Shown here: positions 23,654 through 34,105 of the stretch, piece after piece
How positions within the stretch are numbered: the first letter of the stretch is position 1
Layout of the letters: each line of letters begins with the position of its first letter
Assembly: GCA_050084985.1 (NCBI GenBank)
Contig: JBITNC010000001.1
Location: 186,558,001-186,622,000 of the forward strand
Reading direction: 5' to 3'
Origin: Nageia nagi
Lineage: Eukaryota > Pinophyta
Length of the DNA: 64,000 bases
Made by a program: the position numbers and the translations under genes
Notes under the pieces: generated by a model
Seen by the model: only the letters and a program-made list of their open reading frames with translations
What the model was told of the DNA's origin: nothing
The model's database searches: none

Positions 23654-23925
23654 CCATTACCTTTGAACATTATTAAAATAGCTTTTCTTTGGAAAGGATA
23701 AGAATGATTATTTATTATTCCCCTGACCAAGATAAAGTTAATGTTCATATGCACCCATAAGTCACTAGTGTGTCATGTCAAGCCATTTTCACTATCATCC
23801 ATTACCTTTGAAAATTATTAAAATTGCTTTTCTTTGGAAAGGATAAGAATGATTCTTTATTATTCCCTTGACCAAGATAAAGTTAATGTTCATATGCATC
23901 CATAAGTCACTTGTTTGTCATGTCA
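23654..23925. repeat. Tandem direct repeat, period 145 bp
   Basis: A 127-bp segment beginning CCATTACCTTTGAA occurs at 23654 and again at 23799, each ending GTCATGTCA. The copies differ at only a few bases, so the duplication is younger than most divergence in E or was homogenised. Confidence 0.85.
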
Positions 23926-24318
23926 TTATGTCTATTGTAAAATTGCCAAGGGCGGAAAATGATGCATATAATTCTGCAAAAATATAATAAAAATATGTCC
24001 TTATAAAACTTAACTTATATATTTCATCATACATTTCAAAAATTACGTCTATCATTAACTCATCATATAGAAAATTATAAAAAGATAGCCTCAAAAGTAT
24101 ATATCATACATTCCCTAATTACATCTACCATTAACATTCATTCATCTACATAAAAATAAAAACTCATGCATCACAATCATACAAGTACAGTAAATATCAA
24201 GGATCAATCCATCTATATATACATCATAACAATCCATCAAAGAGTCATCATAACATCATGAATCATACAATAAAACTACAAAGGTCCAATAACCTCATAA
24301 GCATATAGAAAGATAACA

Positions 24319-26724
24319 TCATGAACAAGGGTATCCTCAAGGACTACCCCAACCACTGCCTTGTCCGCTAGGACTACTCGGTCACCTCTACCATCTACTA
24401 GTCTCTCCGATATCCTGACCCGAAGGAGTAGTGCCTATGGATCCTATAGGACTACCCAGATGCTAAGCTCTGCGTAACTCAAATGAACCAACCACCCCTA
24501 AGGGAGATGCCCAAGGTGTACCACTCCTGCTAGAAAGACCTCATGACCTCTGAGTCCCACTTGGTGATCCAACTGTACCCTATACACTGCTACCTATCTA
24601 ATAGGCTAAGATTTCTATAGGTATATAACTATCTAGAGGTATAGGATATTGAGCCCTTAGAGTAAAAGTTGGAACACCTGTTAGCCATGACTGTACTATA
24701 CTATTGTAAAAATCTTATTGCTGATAAATACCACAGTGGACAATTGAAGGAACACCTCCGGAAGTAGAGGTTGCTCCCAATTGATGAGCTTGGGCTTCCT
24801 ATAAAGAGGAATGAGCCTCATCCCTCTCATGTTTGTACCTATCTTGCTCAACCTTATATCTGTACATACATGAGTGGGCCTATGCTAGCTGGTGTCTCAG
24901 CTCATAAATGTCTCCTAGCAAAGTACCAATGCTAGGAACCTATTGAGTAGGAGCCTCTTCGACTCCGTGTGCAACCTCTAGGGTAGCTCTCCCCTCACCA
25001 ACACCTATAGCCTCCTCCATAGGAGCTAACTCCTTAGGAGCATCCACCATGACCTCCTCTCCTATAGCCTTTGCTCCTGCAGGCTCCATGCCTACCTCTC
25101 CTCCTCCTACTGCTACACCCAACTCCGCATCAACCTTGATGCGCTGATGAACATGTCGACCCTCCAATCCACCCTCTAAGCCATCATCTCCCTCCTCCCA
25201 CCAGACTCTAAATGCCTCAGACACTCCTACATCATCCTCTCTGATATCATCCTCTAATGGTCCCTCCTCCTGAGTAAGATTAGGCTCTGCATAGACTAGT
25301 GGCTGTACACCCTCTACTGAAATGGTGCCCTCACATTGATACTGTACTGTTGGGGTAGGCACATCCTAAACTAAACTGAACTGATGATGCACCCACTCAA
25401 AATGAAAGTACTCCAAAAAATTTACTCGATGACCACTCAAAACATGTGGCTACCGGATGCCAGTATGCTCAGCTATGAGCTCTCTCCATACAGGATATGA
25501 GTGGTAAGGTTTGAATCTCACTTGATCAGGAATCAAGTGACTAAGCATGTGGCAGTAATAGCCCACATCTTGATGGACTCCATCTGAAGGGTGAATATAA
25601 TAATCCTCATGCCATCTGACTATACCTACCACGTAATCCAAGTGGCTACCAAACACCAGCATCGGTAATCTTGAAGGATGAGCCACAACTATATGCTCAT
25701 AGGCCCATGCCTGTAAAGTGATAGTAACTAATAAAGAGGCCCTATGCCCTTGTGAATAAAAGAATAGATCCCTATAAATCTGAGCTAATAATGTGGGTGC
25801 CCAAGCATACACTGTACTGTGCCATATCATATCTACAATAATAGGCAATAACGACCACAAAAACCTCCCGCTACCAGTATCTGGGAGAGCATAGCACTGT
25901 ACCAAACCCATCAAATATGAAAAATGGATCATCCTCTACTGATCCTCTAGCCAATACTTATAATATCTGATGCCACTTGAAATAATCTCAAAAATAATAA
26001 TGTTAACCTGAGCGGCTCCGTATAGATAAGAGATGGTGGGTAAAGTTCCTGTCCTATCCACCATAGGCAAAATTCTCTATCCATGTATAGGAAGTCTATA
26101 TAATCTATGAATATCCTCTACTGTAATGGTCATCTCCCCTATTGGAAGATGAAAAGTGCAGGTCATGACATCCCACCTATCTAATAATGTAGCCAATAAT
26201 AGATACTCCCAATGAATGCAGCCCATGTGTGAACCCACTCCAAAACTAATGGAACTAAAAAAGACATGATCAGTTGGACTTAGAAAAGCTCTACCCTCCT
26301 GCAGAATCGAGGGATATCTGCCTTGAGGCTCAAAGATGTCTCGAACCTGTATGATGTTAAAAAGTTCATCTCATAAAAAAAAATGGTGTTTCATACTAAA
26401 ATGCCAGCATTTGTAAACTATAACACTCGATTGCCAGCATTCACATTTTGAATGCTAGTGTTTCTATTAACCGCTCAGCTCAGGTCAGCGATCGTGGCAG
26501 AATCAAGAAAATTTTCACAAAAACATAAATAAAAGCCTAATCTACAGATTTTATCCAATGCAAATGACTAAAATAATTTTTAAATGTTATTCATGGTTTC
26601 AATTTTGAGATTACATGGTTAAATTACAAGTTATAAATGAAAAATAGAAATTAAGGTTATTCCAAAACCCTACCTCTTCTCGGATAGGTCGGGAACGTCT
26701 AGTAGAGCGTTTACGTGGAGGCAT
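24319..26724 (-). pseudogene. Antisense two-exon gene with plant mobile domain (PMD) in element E
   Basis: Exon 1 is 26724-26674 (MPPRKRSTRRSRPIREE, basic and nuclear-signal-like). A 327-bp intron, 26673-26347, has GT and AG ends with ...ATACAG at the acceptor. Exon 2 starts at 26346 and runs in one frame to a stop in 24319-24339. The PMD core, WDVMTCTFHLPIGEMTIT near 26170-26115, continues through CYALPDTGSGRFLW near 25880 and the intact block 25450-25932. An acidic hinge (24940-25362), a coiled-coil-like stretch (24780-24940) and a Gly/Ser-rich tail follow. About 690 codons in total, with roughly a dozen stops, mostly TAG where CAG or TGG is likely. PMD proteins (MAIN/MAIL family) act in the nucleus in gene and transposon silencing, and PMDs are also carried by transposons. 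The intron is predicted only from sequence. Confidence 0.78.
26347..26673 (-). other. Predicted intron of the antisense PMD gene
   Basis: The donor is GAAGAG|GTAGGG and the acceptor TACAG|GTTCG. Removing it joins a complete 17-codon exon 1 in frame with the long exon 2. The intron is T-rich and contains part of the CpG-type short repeat (26400-26490: cores such as AATGCTGGCA). RNA data would be needed to confirm splicing. Confidence 0.6.
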
Positions 26725-26859
26725 GTTGATTGTGATGAATATCAACGGTTGAAAATCAATGGAACAACAATAGAAAATGGCCCTATCAGATAATGAAAGG
26801 GATAGCTAAAAAGGAACAAATGAGAAAAAGTCAAAACGTTTTCTTTTTCAAACACTAGT

Positions 26860-26975
26860 GACCTAAATATGAACATCGACGATTGTTATCAAACACCAAT
26901 GACTTAAAGATAGATGCCGGTGACTATCACTAAATGTTGGTGACTAAAAATAAAATGCCACATTTGTGAATAGCC
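26860..26975 (-). promoter_or_regulatory. Short CpG-type repeats upstream of the antisense gene
   Basis: On the minus strand, units of about 17-24 bp begin with GTCACC, GTCATT or GTCGAT followed by GGYATC, GGTGTT or GTTCAT. At least five are visible. They sit 140-250 bp upstream of the PMD start codon. The same core occurs in the LTR, leader and intron of E, so it may be a shared regulatory or binding repeat. Function is inference. Confidence 0.45.
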
Positions 26976-27418
26976 ATGAGAACATTAAAATTTTCTTAGG
27001 GTTAGCCTTAAATTGGTCAAGAAAATCAAAAATGATAAAATGAGATGCATCATCATTACAGGAGATCATCTTGAAACCCCATTGTCGGGACAAAAGACAA
27101 CACCATCAAAACCCATATACTAAAGGGGACTTATATGGTACATGTGTGCTTAGACATGCAGAATGACATAACAAAAATGTCATGCAACTATCACACAAGC
27201 TTAACACATACCGAAAATAGTCACTTCTAAGGTATATTAAAATTTGTTTTCTAAACTAAATCAAATGTAAGATGAAAACACATTTTATCATAATTTGATT
27301 CATCTAACAAATTGAATCAAAACTAATATCATAAAAAGGCAACCATAAATAGTCAAGCGATAAAGCTTTCCACTCTATATTTTTGAAATCATCAACCGCG
27401 CTTTCGATTGATAATTTC

Positions 27419-27432
27419 AAAAAGGGGCAAAA
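27419..27432 (+). other. Element E: polypurine tract
   Basis: AAAAAGGGGCAAAA abuts the TGTAGACACC start of the 3' LTR. It is in the expected place and orientation for plus-strand priming. Confidence 0.8.
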
Positions 27433-28267
27433 TGTAGACACCTAAAAATATCCCTCTTTAACTAAGTAAACATTGAAATAATCATAACTCTTTATACAAG
27501 CCTCAAACAAGCTTGAAAACTCCATTATTGGATAGCTCTCATTGAACACATGCTAAATAAGTGGTCATATAACCCCTTTTCGATAAAATTTAACTATTAG
27601 GTGGTCATTTTTAATATTGTTAACCAGTCGCCAGCATTCACCTTGAAACGTCAGCATTTTGATCTAGTCACCGACGTTCGCATTACAAACATTGATGATT
27701 CTGTAACACTCGAACAAAAAACCAAAAGGAAGCTAAAATGATTCATTCTTCCAAGATGATGTGGCTAAAGGGGGTCAGTTACGACCTACAGTGGCTTTTC
27801 ACTTCCCCTTACCCACATTGGAACGTCTCACCTAAAAATCTATAAATACAAGCTAATAGATCCATCTCAAAGGAGCCAATTGAACTCAAGTTTGAAGTAG
27901 GGTAATGTTGCCAAAATCTTGTGAGCTCATACCTTTTATTGTTTATGCTAGTTTCAATTAAATACATTATCATACATAGATGCTTTGATGTTATTGTCTC
28001 TTGCATGAGTGTAGGATTTACAGGTTGTTCACATCAAGGAGAGAAGCAAGCAAATCCAAAAAACAATGAAGATCTAACATTCTTATTTTGGCAATGGAAT
28101 TTGTAAAAAGTCCCTTCTAAGGGCATATTGTAGTTTGAACTGAATATCAATATCAATTTGCAATAATAACATGTATATCTATTTCATATTATTTGAGGTT
28201 TAGTGAAGATTGAAGAATAATTTTATTGTATGTTATTCTACATTCCAGGTCCATTTTCACTGCAACA
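27433..28267 (+). mobile_element. Element E: 3' LTR
   Basis: 835 bp, TGTAGACACC to ACTGCAACA, intact termini. By eye it is a little over nine-tenths identical to the 5' LTR, with differences mostly C/T and G/A. The CpG-type repeat (27630-27700) has lost several CpGs relative to the 5' copy. Confidence 0.93.
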
Positions 28268-28272
28268 CACTC
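28268..28272. repeat. Target-site duplication of E, right copy
   Basis: CACTC, identical to 10760-10764. The minus-strand copia RT resumes directly after it. Confidence 0.93.
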
Positions 28273-30110
28273 CATTCCAAATTTTCATAATATATCTAAG
28301 ATATACTTGGATTGACTAAAGTAAGTACAATTTTTGTATTAGAACACTTGCATACCAAGTTAGTAGTGTAATAGACCAAGATCAGTTATTTCAAAAGTTG
28401 CCTTAAATTTGGATATGCAATCTTGTATGAGGACCATATTATTCCTTGTAGTCAATAGATCATCCAAATAAAGAAGAATCAAGATCAATTATTATCCTTG
28501 GTTGAGCACATAAAGATTTATTTTAGAGAAGCATTTAGAAAATTCAATGTCTTAAAAGTATCTTTAAATATTTTTATGTCAAGCTCTTGGTCCTTGCTTA
28601 ATTCCATACAAAGACTTCTTTAACTTACACATAAAAGATTATTTACCTTCTAAAATAAACCCTTCTAGTTGATTCATGTAGATTTACATATCTAAATCAC
28701 CATTGAGCTACTAAAATAATATGGATTACCCTAATAGTAGGCATCTTTTCCACTAGAGCAAAGGTTTTCTCATAATTAACTCCATATTTTTGAGTAAAAC
28801 CCTTGGCAACTAACCTTGCTTTGTATTTCTCAATCTCTCCAACTAAATTATATTTAAGCTTGTAAATCTATTTTTTACCAATCACATTTTATTCATTGGA
28901 TAAGGAATCGAATTCCAAGTTTGATTCTTCATTAGAGCTTCATACTCCACATTCATTGCATTCATCTAGCACTCATGCTTTGAAGCTTCTTTGTAGGATG
29001 AAAGCTTATTCTTGCTATCAATTTTAGAAAATAAGAATTTATTAATGGTCATACTCCTTATTATCCTTTGTATTGGAAAGTTTTATTTCTTAGATGACAA
29101 ATCCACATTGACATCCAACCGGTTAGATGCAATAGAAGAATCATCACCCTCATCAAGGTTCTCACAAGAAGCAAATTCTTTAGGTAGTTCATTGAATATT
29201 ACATATCTTGACATAAAGACTACATGGAAGAAAGGAAGGTATAGCCTATAGCCTCTATTTATTATCATAGCCCATAAAGATACACTTTTTAGATTTCTTA
29301 CCCATCTTCTTCTTTTTCTCAAGAATAATGAAGGCATATGCATCATAACCAAAGATTCTAAAGTGAGAGATGTTAGGGTTTTTTTTCTATACCTCATATG
29401 GAGTTTTGCCTTCAACTATTTTTATAGAAATTCTATTTAAGATATAGATCATAGTATTTATAGATTCACCCTATAAGAAGCTAGGAAGATCTCCCAACAT
29501 ACATCTTATCATTTTTTGAATGGTTCTATTCTTCCTTTCAGCTATAACATTCTACTGAGAAGTGAAAGGGATAGAAAACTACCTCTTGATTCCATACTTG
29601 GTATAAAAATAATTGAATTCATTACTTTTATACTCACTTTTATTATCAGATCTTAACATCTTAACTTTAAATCTAGACTAATTTTCTACCAAGGCTTTGA
29701 AATCTTTGAACCTATAAAAAGTTTGATCCTTTTTCTCTAGAAGATAATCAAATGTTATCTTACTAAATTCATCAATACAGATCAAGACATAAGATTCAAC
29801 CTTAAGTGACTTAGTCAAAAATTGACCCATCAAAGACAAATGCAAAAGCTAAAAAGATTTAGTTGTAGTTGTCTCCATATCTTTTTAAAATATATAGGCA
29901 ATCATAAGAAATTATTTATCTAAAATATGGTTAAGCATATTTTTGGAAAGGTCAAACAAATTACCTTTACCAACTTCATTATGATCTTTCTAATAATTAA
30001 TGCACCATTCATGAGTGGAGTTTTAAATATATAAATCAATCACTAAGGCATTTTGATCATAAGATTTAGAAGCTATAAAATAACCTTCAAACAAATATCT
30101 TATTTAATTT
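28273..30110 (-). pseudogene. Copia element A: integrase and first half of RT
   Basis: Read on the minus strand, the integrase core lies at about 29830-29560 with the second catalytic Asp kept in MLRSDNKSEY. The integrase C-terminal region follows at about 29400-29080 (FGYDAYAF, then YVIFNE). RT follows: PEGF-like LEGFILEGK near 28665, CKLKKSLYG near 28630, and LYLDDLL at about 28460 (YVDD changed to YLDD). Stops and frameshifts are frequent. RT continues at 10759 on the other side of E. No gag or protease is recognisable upstream of the integrase. Confidence 0.85.
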
Positions 30111-30720
30111 CCACAAGCTAAGATTTACTATACCATGACATCTTAACTCTAAAAAGTCATAAGTTAACTTCTCTAAAGATATGTACAAATTGTAAATAAT
30201 ACCAACTTGATCATGCTACTAGTCAAGATGAAAATGATGTATGAAGGTAGCATTAATTCATTAACAAGGATTCATCTTTCGTCAATGCATAAATACAATT
30301 CTAAGTAATGAAGTAAATTGGTATTTATTTATAATAGATAAACTTCTTACTAATAAAAGTAAAGTGACATAAGGTGAACCTTTTTAATTGTAGAGAATGG
30401 CAAACCTTTTATCTATTCTACCAATTTTCAACCATAGAGAAGGACGAACCTTTTAACTACTCCATCAAAACATTTGCAACTATGAAGAAGGGTGAACCTT
30501 TTAACTACTCCATCAAAAAATTTGTAACTATGAATATCAACAAGTGAACTATCATTATTTAGCAATAATTTTCATCCAACTAAGGATACAAGAAAAAATT
30601 CAAAATGATCATTAAAATATATGAATCATTATTGTAAACTTAATTTTTAAATCAACATGTGCATAATCAGATAACCATATATCCAACATTTTATCATCAC
30701 TAAATATCACTTAAGGGAGA
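30111..30720 (-). other. Copia element A: noncoding segment shared with element D
   Basis: The stretch 30200-30540 resembles 43150-43360 of element D, including ATGCTACTAGT and repeated GGTGAACCTTTTAAC-type phrases. In A it sits where gag and protease would be expected. A may therefore have lost gag, or carries a noncoding block found in its non-autonomous relatives. Confidence 0.5.
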
Positions 30721-31511
30721 GTATAGTGGAGGTTATTTTCTTATAAACTAGGCCTTGACCTAGATCCTAGGTCCCACCAATCCTCAACTAGTTTACCTTG
30801 GATAATAATATACTCTCACAAGGAAAAGTACTAGCTATTTTTTAAGGTTGCGATGTATGTTGGATTGGCCAAATTAATTATCTTGATTGAGTTTTTAATT
30901 TTTTTCTAGTTTATTAGGATAATCCTTGAATGGACAAGCAGACATTTGGTATCACTACACACATGCATGTCCACCTATATGAAGTTAAATTTAGACTAAT
31001 AGAATACTTAAGTGCAATTAAGAAGTACAAACTTTTCACCACTTGGATCATCAGATTACAAGGTTTCAATTCACCTTATCCTCACCTCATGGCTCTCCAA
31101 ACAAGTCATATTACAAATAAATATGTAGATGTATTTATTTTAGGGGAAGCTATTTTTAATTTTTGCATACTTTGTATATAAAGTAAAAATACAAAATAAT
31201 AAAATACTTTAAATATGAAACTACATCCAACATCATCCATAAGTATGAACCAAATAGTCTAATATATTTTCTCACAATCCCTAATGGATCTCTTTACAAA
31301 TGATCATTAATTTGAAGTAAAAACAAATGAACTTAAGAGTCCAGTGGGTTTTGTTACAACTCCTAATAAATCTCTATACAAAGGTTCATTATCAACTATT
31401 GAGGAATTTTTCCCTTTGTTACTTAAAACTTGGACTCACAATCATTTCTTATTTGCAAATTATCATCAAAAAATTCATAGAAAAAGGTACTTAAAGAGAA
31501 TTTTTATCAAT

Positions 31512-32025
31512 CCACATGCATTAGGATAAAATATTAAACCATGCATTTAAAAATTTTACCACATAGCAAAAATATGCATTATAATAAAATATTAAACCAT
31601 GCATTTAAAAAATTTATCCACTTAGCAAACACCATGCATTAGGACAAAAGCTTTACCATGCATTAAAGAATTCTATCCACTTAACAAAAAACATGCACTA
31701 GGACAAAAAATTAACCATGTATTAAAATTCTATCCACTTAGCAAAAAACATGTGCTAGGACAAAAAAATTAACCATTCATTAAAATTCTATCCACTTACC
31801 AGAAAACATGTGCTACGAAAAAAAATTAACCATGCATTAAAATTCTATCCACTTAGCAAAAAAAATATGCACCAAGACAAAAAATTAACCATGCATTAAA
31901 ATTCTATCCACTTAGAGAAAAAAATGCAGCAAAAAAATATGCACTAGGACAAAAAATTAACTATGCATTAAAATTTTATCCACTTAGCAAAAACATGCAT
32001 TTGGAAAAAAAATTAAGGCATGCAT
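31512..32025. repeat. Tandem repeat, 57-60 bp unit, about 8 copies
   Basis: Each unit contains ACCATGCATTAAAATTCTA, TCCACTTAGCAAAAAACATG and GACAAAAAATTA in that order. Spacing and sequence drift gradually across the array. There are no spacers, so it is a minisatellite and not a CRISPR. Confidence 0.9.
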
Positions 32026-32469
32026 TTTATTTTTTTACCTAAACACATGTGTGCATCAAACATGCATTAAGATAAACATAATTAATTCATGCATACTTAA
32101 CATTAACCTATGTATGAATAATTAACCTTAATCTATGTATAAAATTAATAATAACATATGTAATAACATTAAAATATGCATGCAAAATTAATTCCCAACT
32201 TTTTATTTTAAAAGCATGTTAAAATAAATTCTTTAAAAATAACTTGCTTTTAAAGTAAAAAATAGCAAATAAAGAAATATTAGGCTAAACAAAACTTAAA
32301 ATTAACCCAAAAAATAATCCATACTTAGAAAAATAATCCCTCATTAAAAATACTTCCCCTTTTCTTTCTAAAAAAGCAACACAAAAAAAAATCTCTCCCT
32401 TCTCTTTTAAAAAAATTGTGCCAAATTTTTTTAAAAAAGATAACTTTAAAAATAGGAACTATTATTTAA

Positions 32470-32509
<40 letters not shown>

Positions 32510-32686
32510 GGAGAGTAAAAAAACTTTAGTTACATATAAAAAAAAATTCTTTTTTTGGTTAAATTGATTTAAAAAAAAATAAGGGCAGCCCCCTCGGGTT
32601 GCAGGCATGCCCTTTAACTTTAAATTTTAATTTTTTTTTTTTTATAAAAGAAAGTAATAGATATATAAAAAATAATAAAAAATTTG

Positions 32687-32688
<2 letters not shown>

Positions 32689-32748
<60 letters not shown>
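32689..32748. repeat. AT dinucleotide microsatellites
   Basis: An uninterrupted (AT)n run of about 60 bp. A shorter one of about 33 bp lies at 32474-32506. Both sit in the leader of element A on either side of the GC-rich island. Confidence 0.95.
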
Positions 32749-32754
<6 letters not shown>

Positions 32755-33314
32755 ATAGTTTTATATAGAAAAAATACTATTTTTACAAGAATACTAGCAT
32801 ACTATAAAAACTGTAAGAATTTTACAAGTATATTAATATAGTAAAATTTTGCAATACTAACAATCTAGGAAAAAAAAATTACAAAAATTTTACCCAATTG
32901 TATACTAAGAAGAAATTTGTAATTTTAAGCTGTAATGACTTATCATTTCTAAATTTAAGCAAATTTACATATTATTGCTACTTATTAAGTAATTTTACTC
33001 AAAAACTTGCCTATTATTGCTACACATTAGGTAATTTTACTTAAAAAGTTGTAACTCAATAAACTAAAATAATGCATAACAATCACATAAAATATTGAAC
33101 TAATATGTTAGGATAACCAATATCTACTTTGAACAAGTTTTGATAAATAAAACTTTATAACCAAAGAACCATAACGATTAGTAATAAAGTAAAAATTGAT
33201 AATGAATAAGGTAGGAGAGAAATTGTACCTTCAAACCCTTTTTACCTCAATAAAGTAGATAAAGAAATAAGAGAAAAAACCTTCAAAGATACTGAAGAGG
33301 AGCCTCCAAGAAAA

Positions 33315-33326
33315 GTTCTGATACCA
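33315..33326 (-). other. Copia element A: primer-binding site
   Basis: On the minus strand it reads TGGTATCAGAAC, two bases inside the 5' LTR. This is the initiator tRNA-Met site used by plant copia elements (TGGTATCAGAGC) with one change. Confidence 0.88.
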
Positions 33327-33328
33327 CT

Positions 33329-33801
33329 TGAAGAAATTAACCCTTTCTGAATTAACTTCTAATCTACCAAGATCTCAAGAAGGCATTTTCAACATCAACA
33401 CAATAGCACAATAACTCAATTCAATCTCACAAATAACATAAGATATAAAATGATTTCACCCTCCTTAGGAGTACATCCACTAACTATGATCTTCTTATTC
33501 TTAAGGACTTCTCTTACAAAATTTGTTCTCTCTCACACTCTAAACCTATAGCAAAGCTTACATTACAATTGTGTAACTAGAGAAGGGGAGGGTTCTTCTC
33601 TTATCATAAGAAGAAACCCACCCTATAATTAATCCCTTTTTTATTTTTAATCCTTTACCTATTTTTAATCTCATACCTATTTTTAATCCTTCTCATATTT
33701 TTATTCCCTTAATACATTAATATATTTAATGATACTTTACATATTAAGTGAATTTACATTAAAAATAAATATTACACAATATTACATTACAAATTCTAAC
33801 A
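33329..33801 (-). mobile_element. Copia element A: 5' LTR
   Basis: 473 bp. On the minus strand it runs TGTTAGAATTTG to TTTCTTCA, matches 7451-7912, and is followed by the tRNA-Met primer site. The plus-strand base after it starts the right target copy TTACA (33802-33806). Confidence 0.9.
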
Positions 33802-34092
33802 TTACAAAGGTTCCTATGGATTATGAACATTCAAAATCAATCATTTTCTCACTCTTACCAATCCATTCCCATAACCAACTCATCATTGGTTCACTTGGAT
33901 CTCCAATCTAACTCTCATGCTGAGTCAACCTATAATCTGTGTCATAATAACCTCAAAGAAAGAATCAAATTGATACAAATACTATATATATTTTTTCATA
34001 ATTAATTATATCATAATATAAATTGTATCAATCACATTCAAATTCCTAAAGGTATTTGAGTCATAATAATTATAATTAGGTGGGTTGTTACA
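33802..34092 (-). mobile_element. Element H: 3' LTR, proximal part
   Basis: On the minus strand this is the first 291 bp of the LTR, beginning TGTAACAACCCACC, the type of start seen in Del/Tekay chromoviruses. It matches 56780-57068 in the other LTR. Element A separates it from the rest of the LTR at 5466-7450. Confidence 0.82.
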
Positions 34093-34105
34093 TACTACCC
34101 TCCTT
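34093..34105 (-). other. Element H: polypurine tract
   Basis: AAGGAGGGTAGTA on the minus strand immediately precedes TGTAACAACCC. Confidence 0.75.

Larger units (their letters stand above)
22654..24318 (+). other. Element E: spacer with repeats and paired hairpins
   Basis: No long frame is open here. It holds AAAATTATAAAA-type repeats at 22655-22700, a purine-rich microsatellite (GAA/GAAAAA units) at 23080-23150, two hairpins with the same 25-nt loop at 23189-23225 and 23255-23291, and a direct repeat of about 127 bp at 23654-23780 and 23799-23925 (period 145). The rest is plain AT-rich DNA that also contains the 3' flank of the antisense gene. Confidence 0.6.
10765..28267 (+). mobile_element. 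Element E: full-length Tat-lineage Ty3/gypsy retrotransposon
   Basis: A 17,503-bp element with two LTRs of 834 and 835 bp, a 5-bp target duplication, a candidate primer site, gag-pol, and a polypurine tract. Integrase is downstream of RT, so it is Ty3/gypsy. A second, archaeal-type RNase H after the first places it in the Tat lineage (family knowledge). Two extra reading units lie between integrase and the 3' LTR: a sense ORF and an antisense spliced plant mobile domain gene. Antisense ORFs in that position are known from some Tat elements such as maize Grande. The two LTRs differ at many scattered bases, mostly transitions, so the insertion is not recent. All genes carry stops or frameshifts. 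Confidence 0.93.
30721..33314 (-). other. Copia element A: long 5' leader with minisatellites
   Basis: The part 30721-31180 matches 46418-46830 of B in reverse. Within it, ACTTGTTTGGAGAGCCATGAG (31083-31103, reverse) is the empty site of element D. Further upstream are eight or so tandem copies of a 57-60 bp unit (31512-32025), two AT microsatellites (32474-32506 and 32689-32748), and a short GC-rich island at 32582-32614. There is no coding frame; 30930-31181 and 31344-31529 on the plus strand match no family. Confidence 0.65.

Noticed and set aside
27809-28106. ORFs on both strands inside the 3' LTR of E
   Set aside because: They are not conserved in the 5' LTR at equal length and match no protein type.
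29012-29251. Plus-strand ORF of 79 codons
   Set aside because: It is antisense to the copia A integrase C-terminal region, which has clear homology on the minus strand.
31512-32025. Regular repeats that might be a CRISPR array
   Set aside because: Units are directly adjacent with no unique spacers, and the context is a plant retrotransposon leader.
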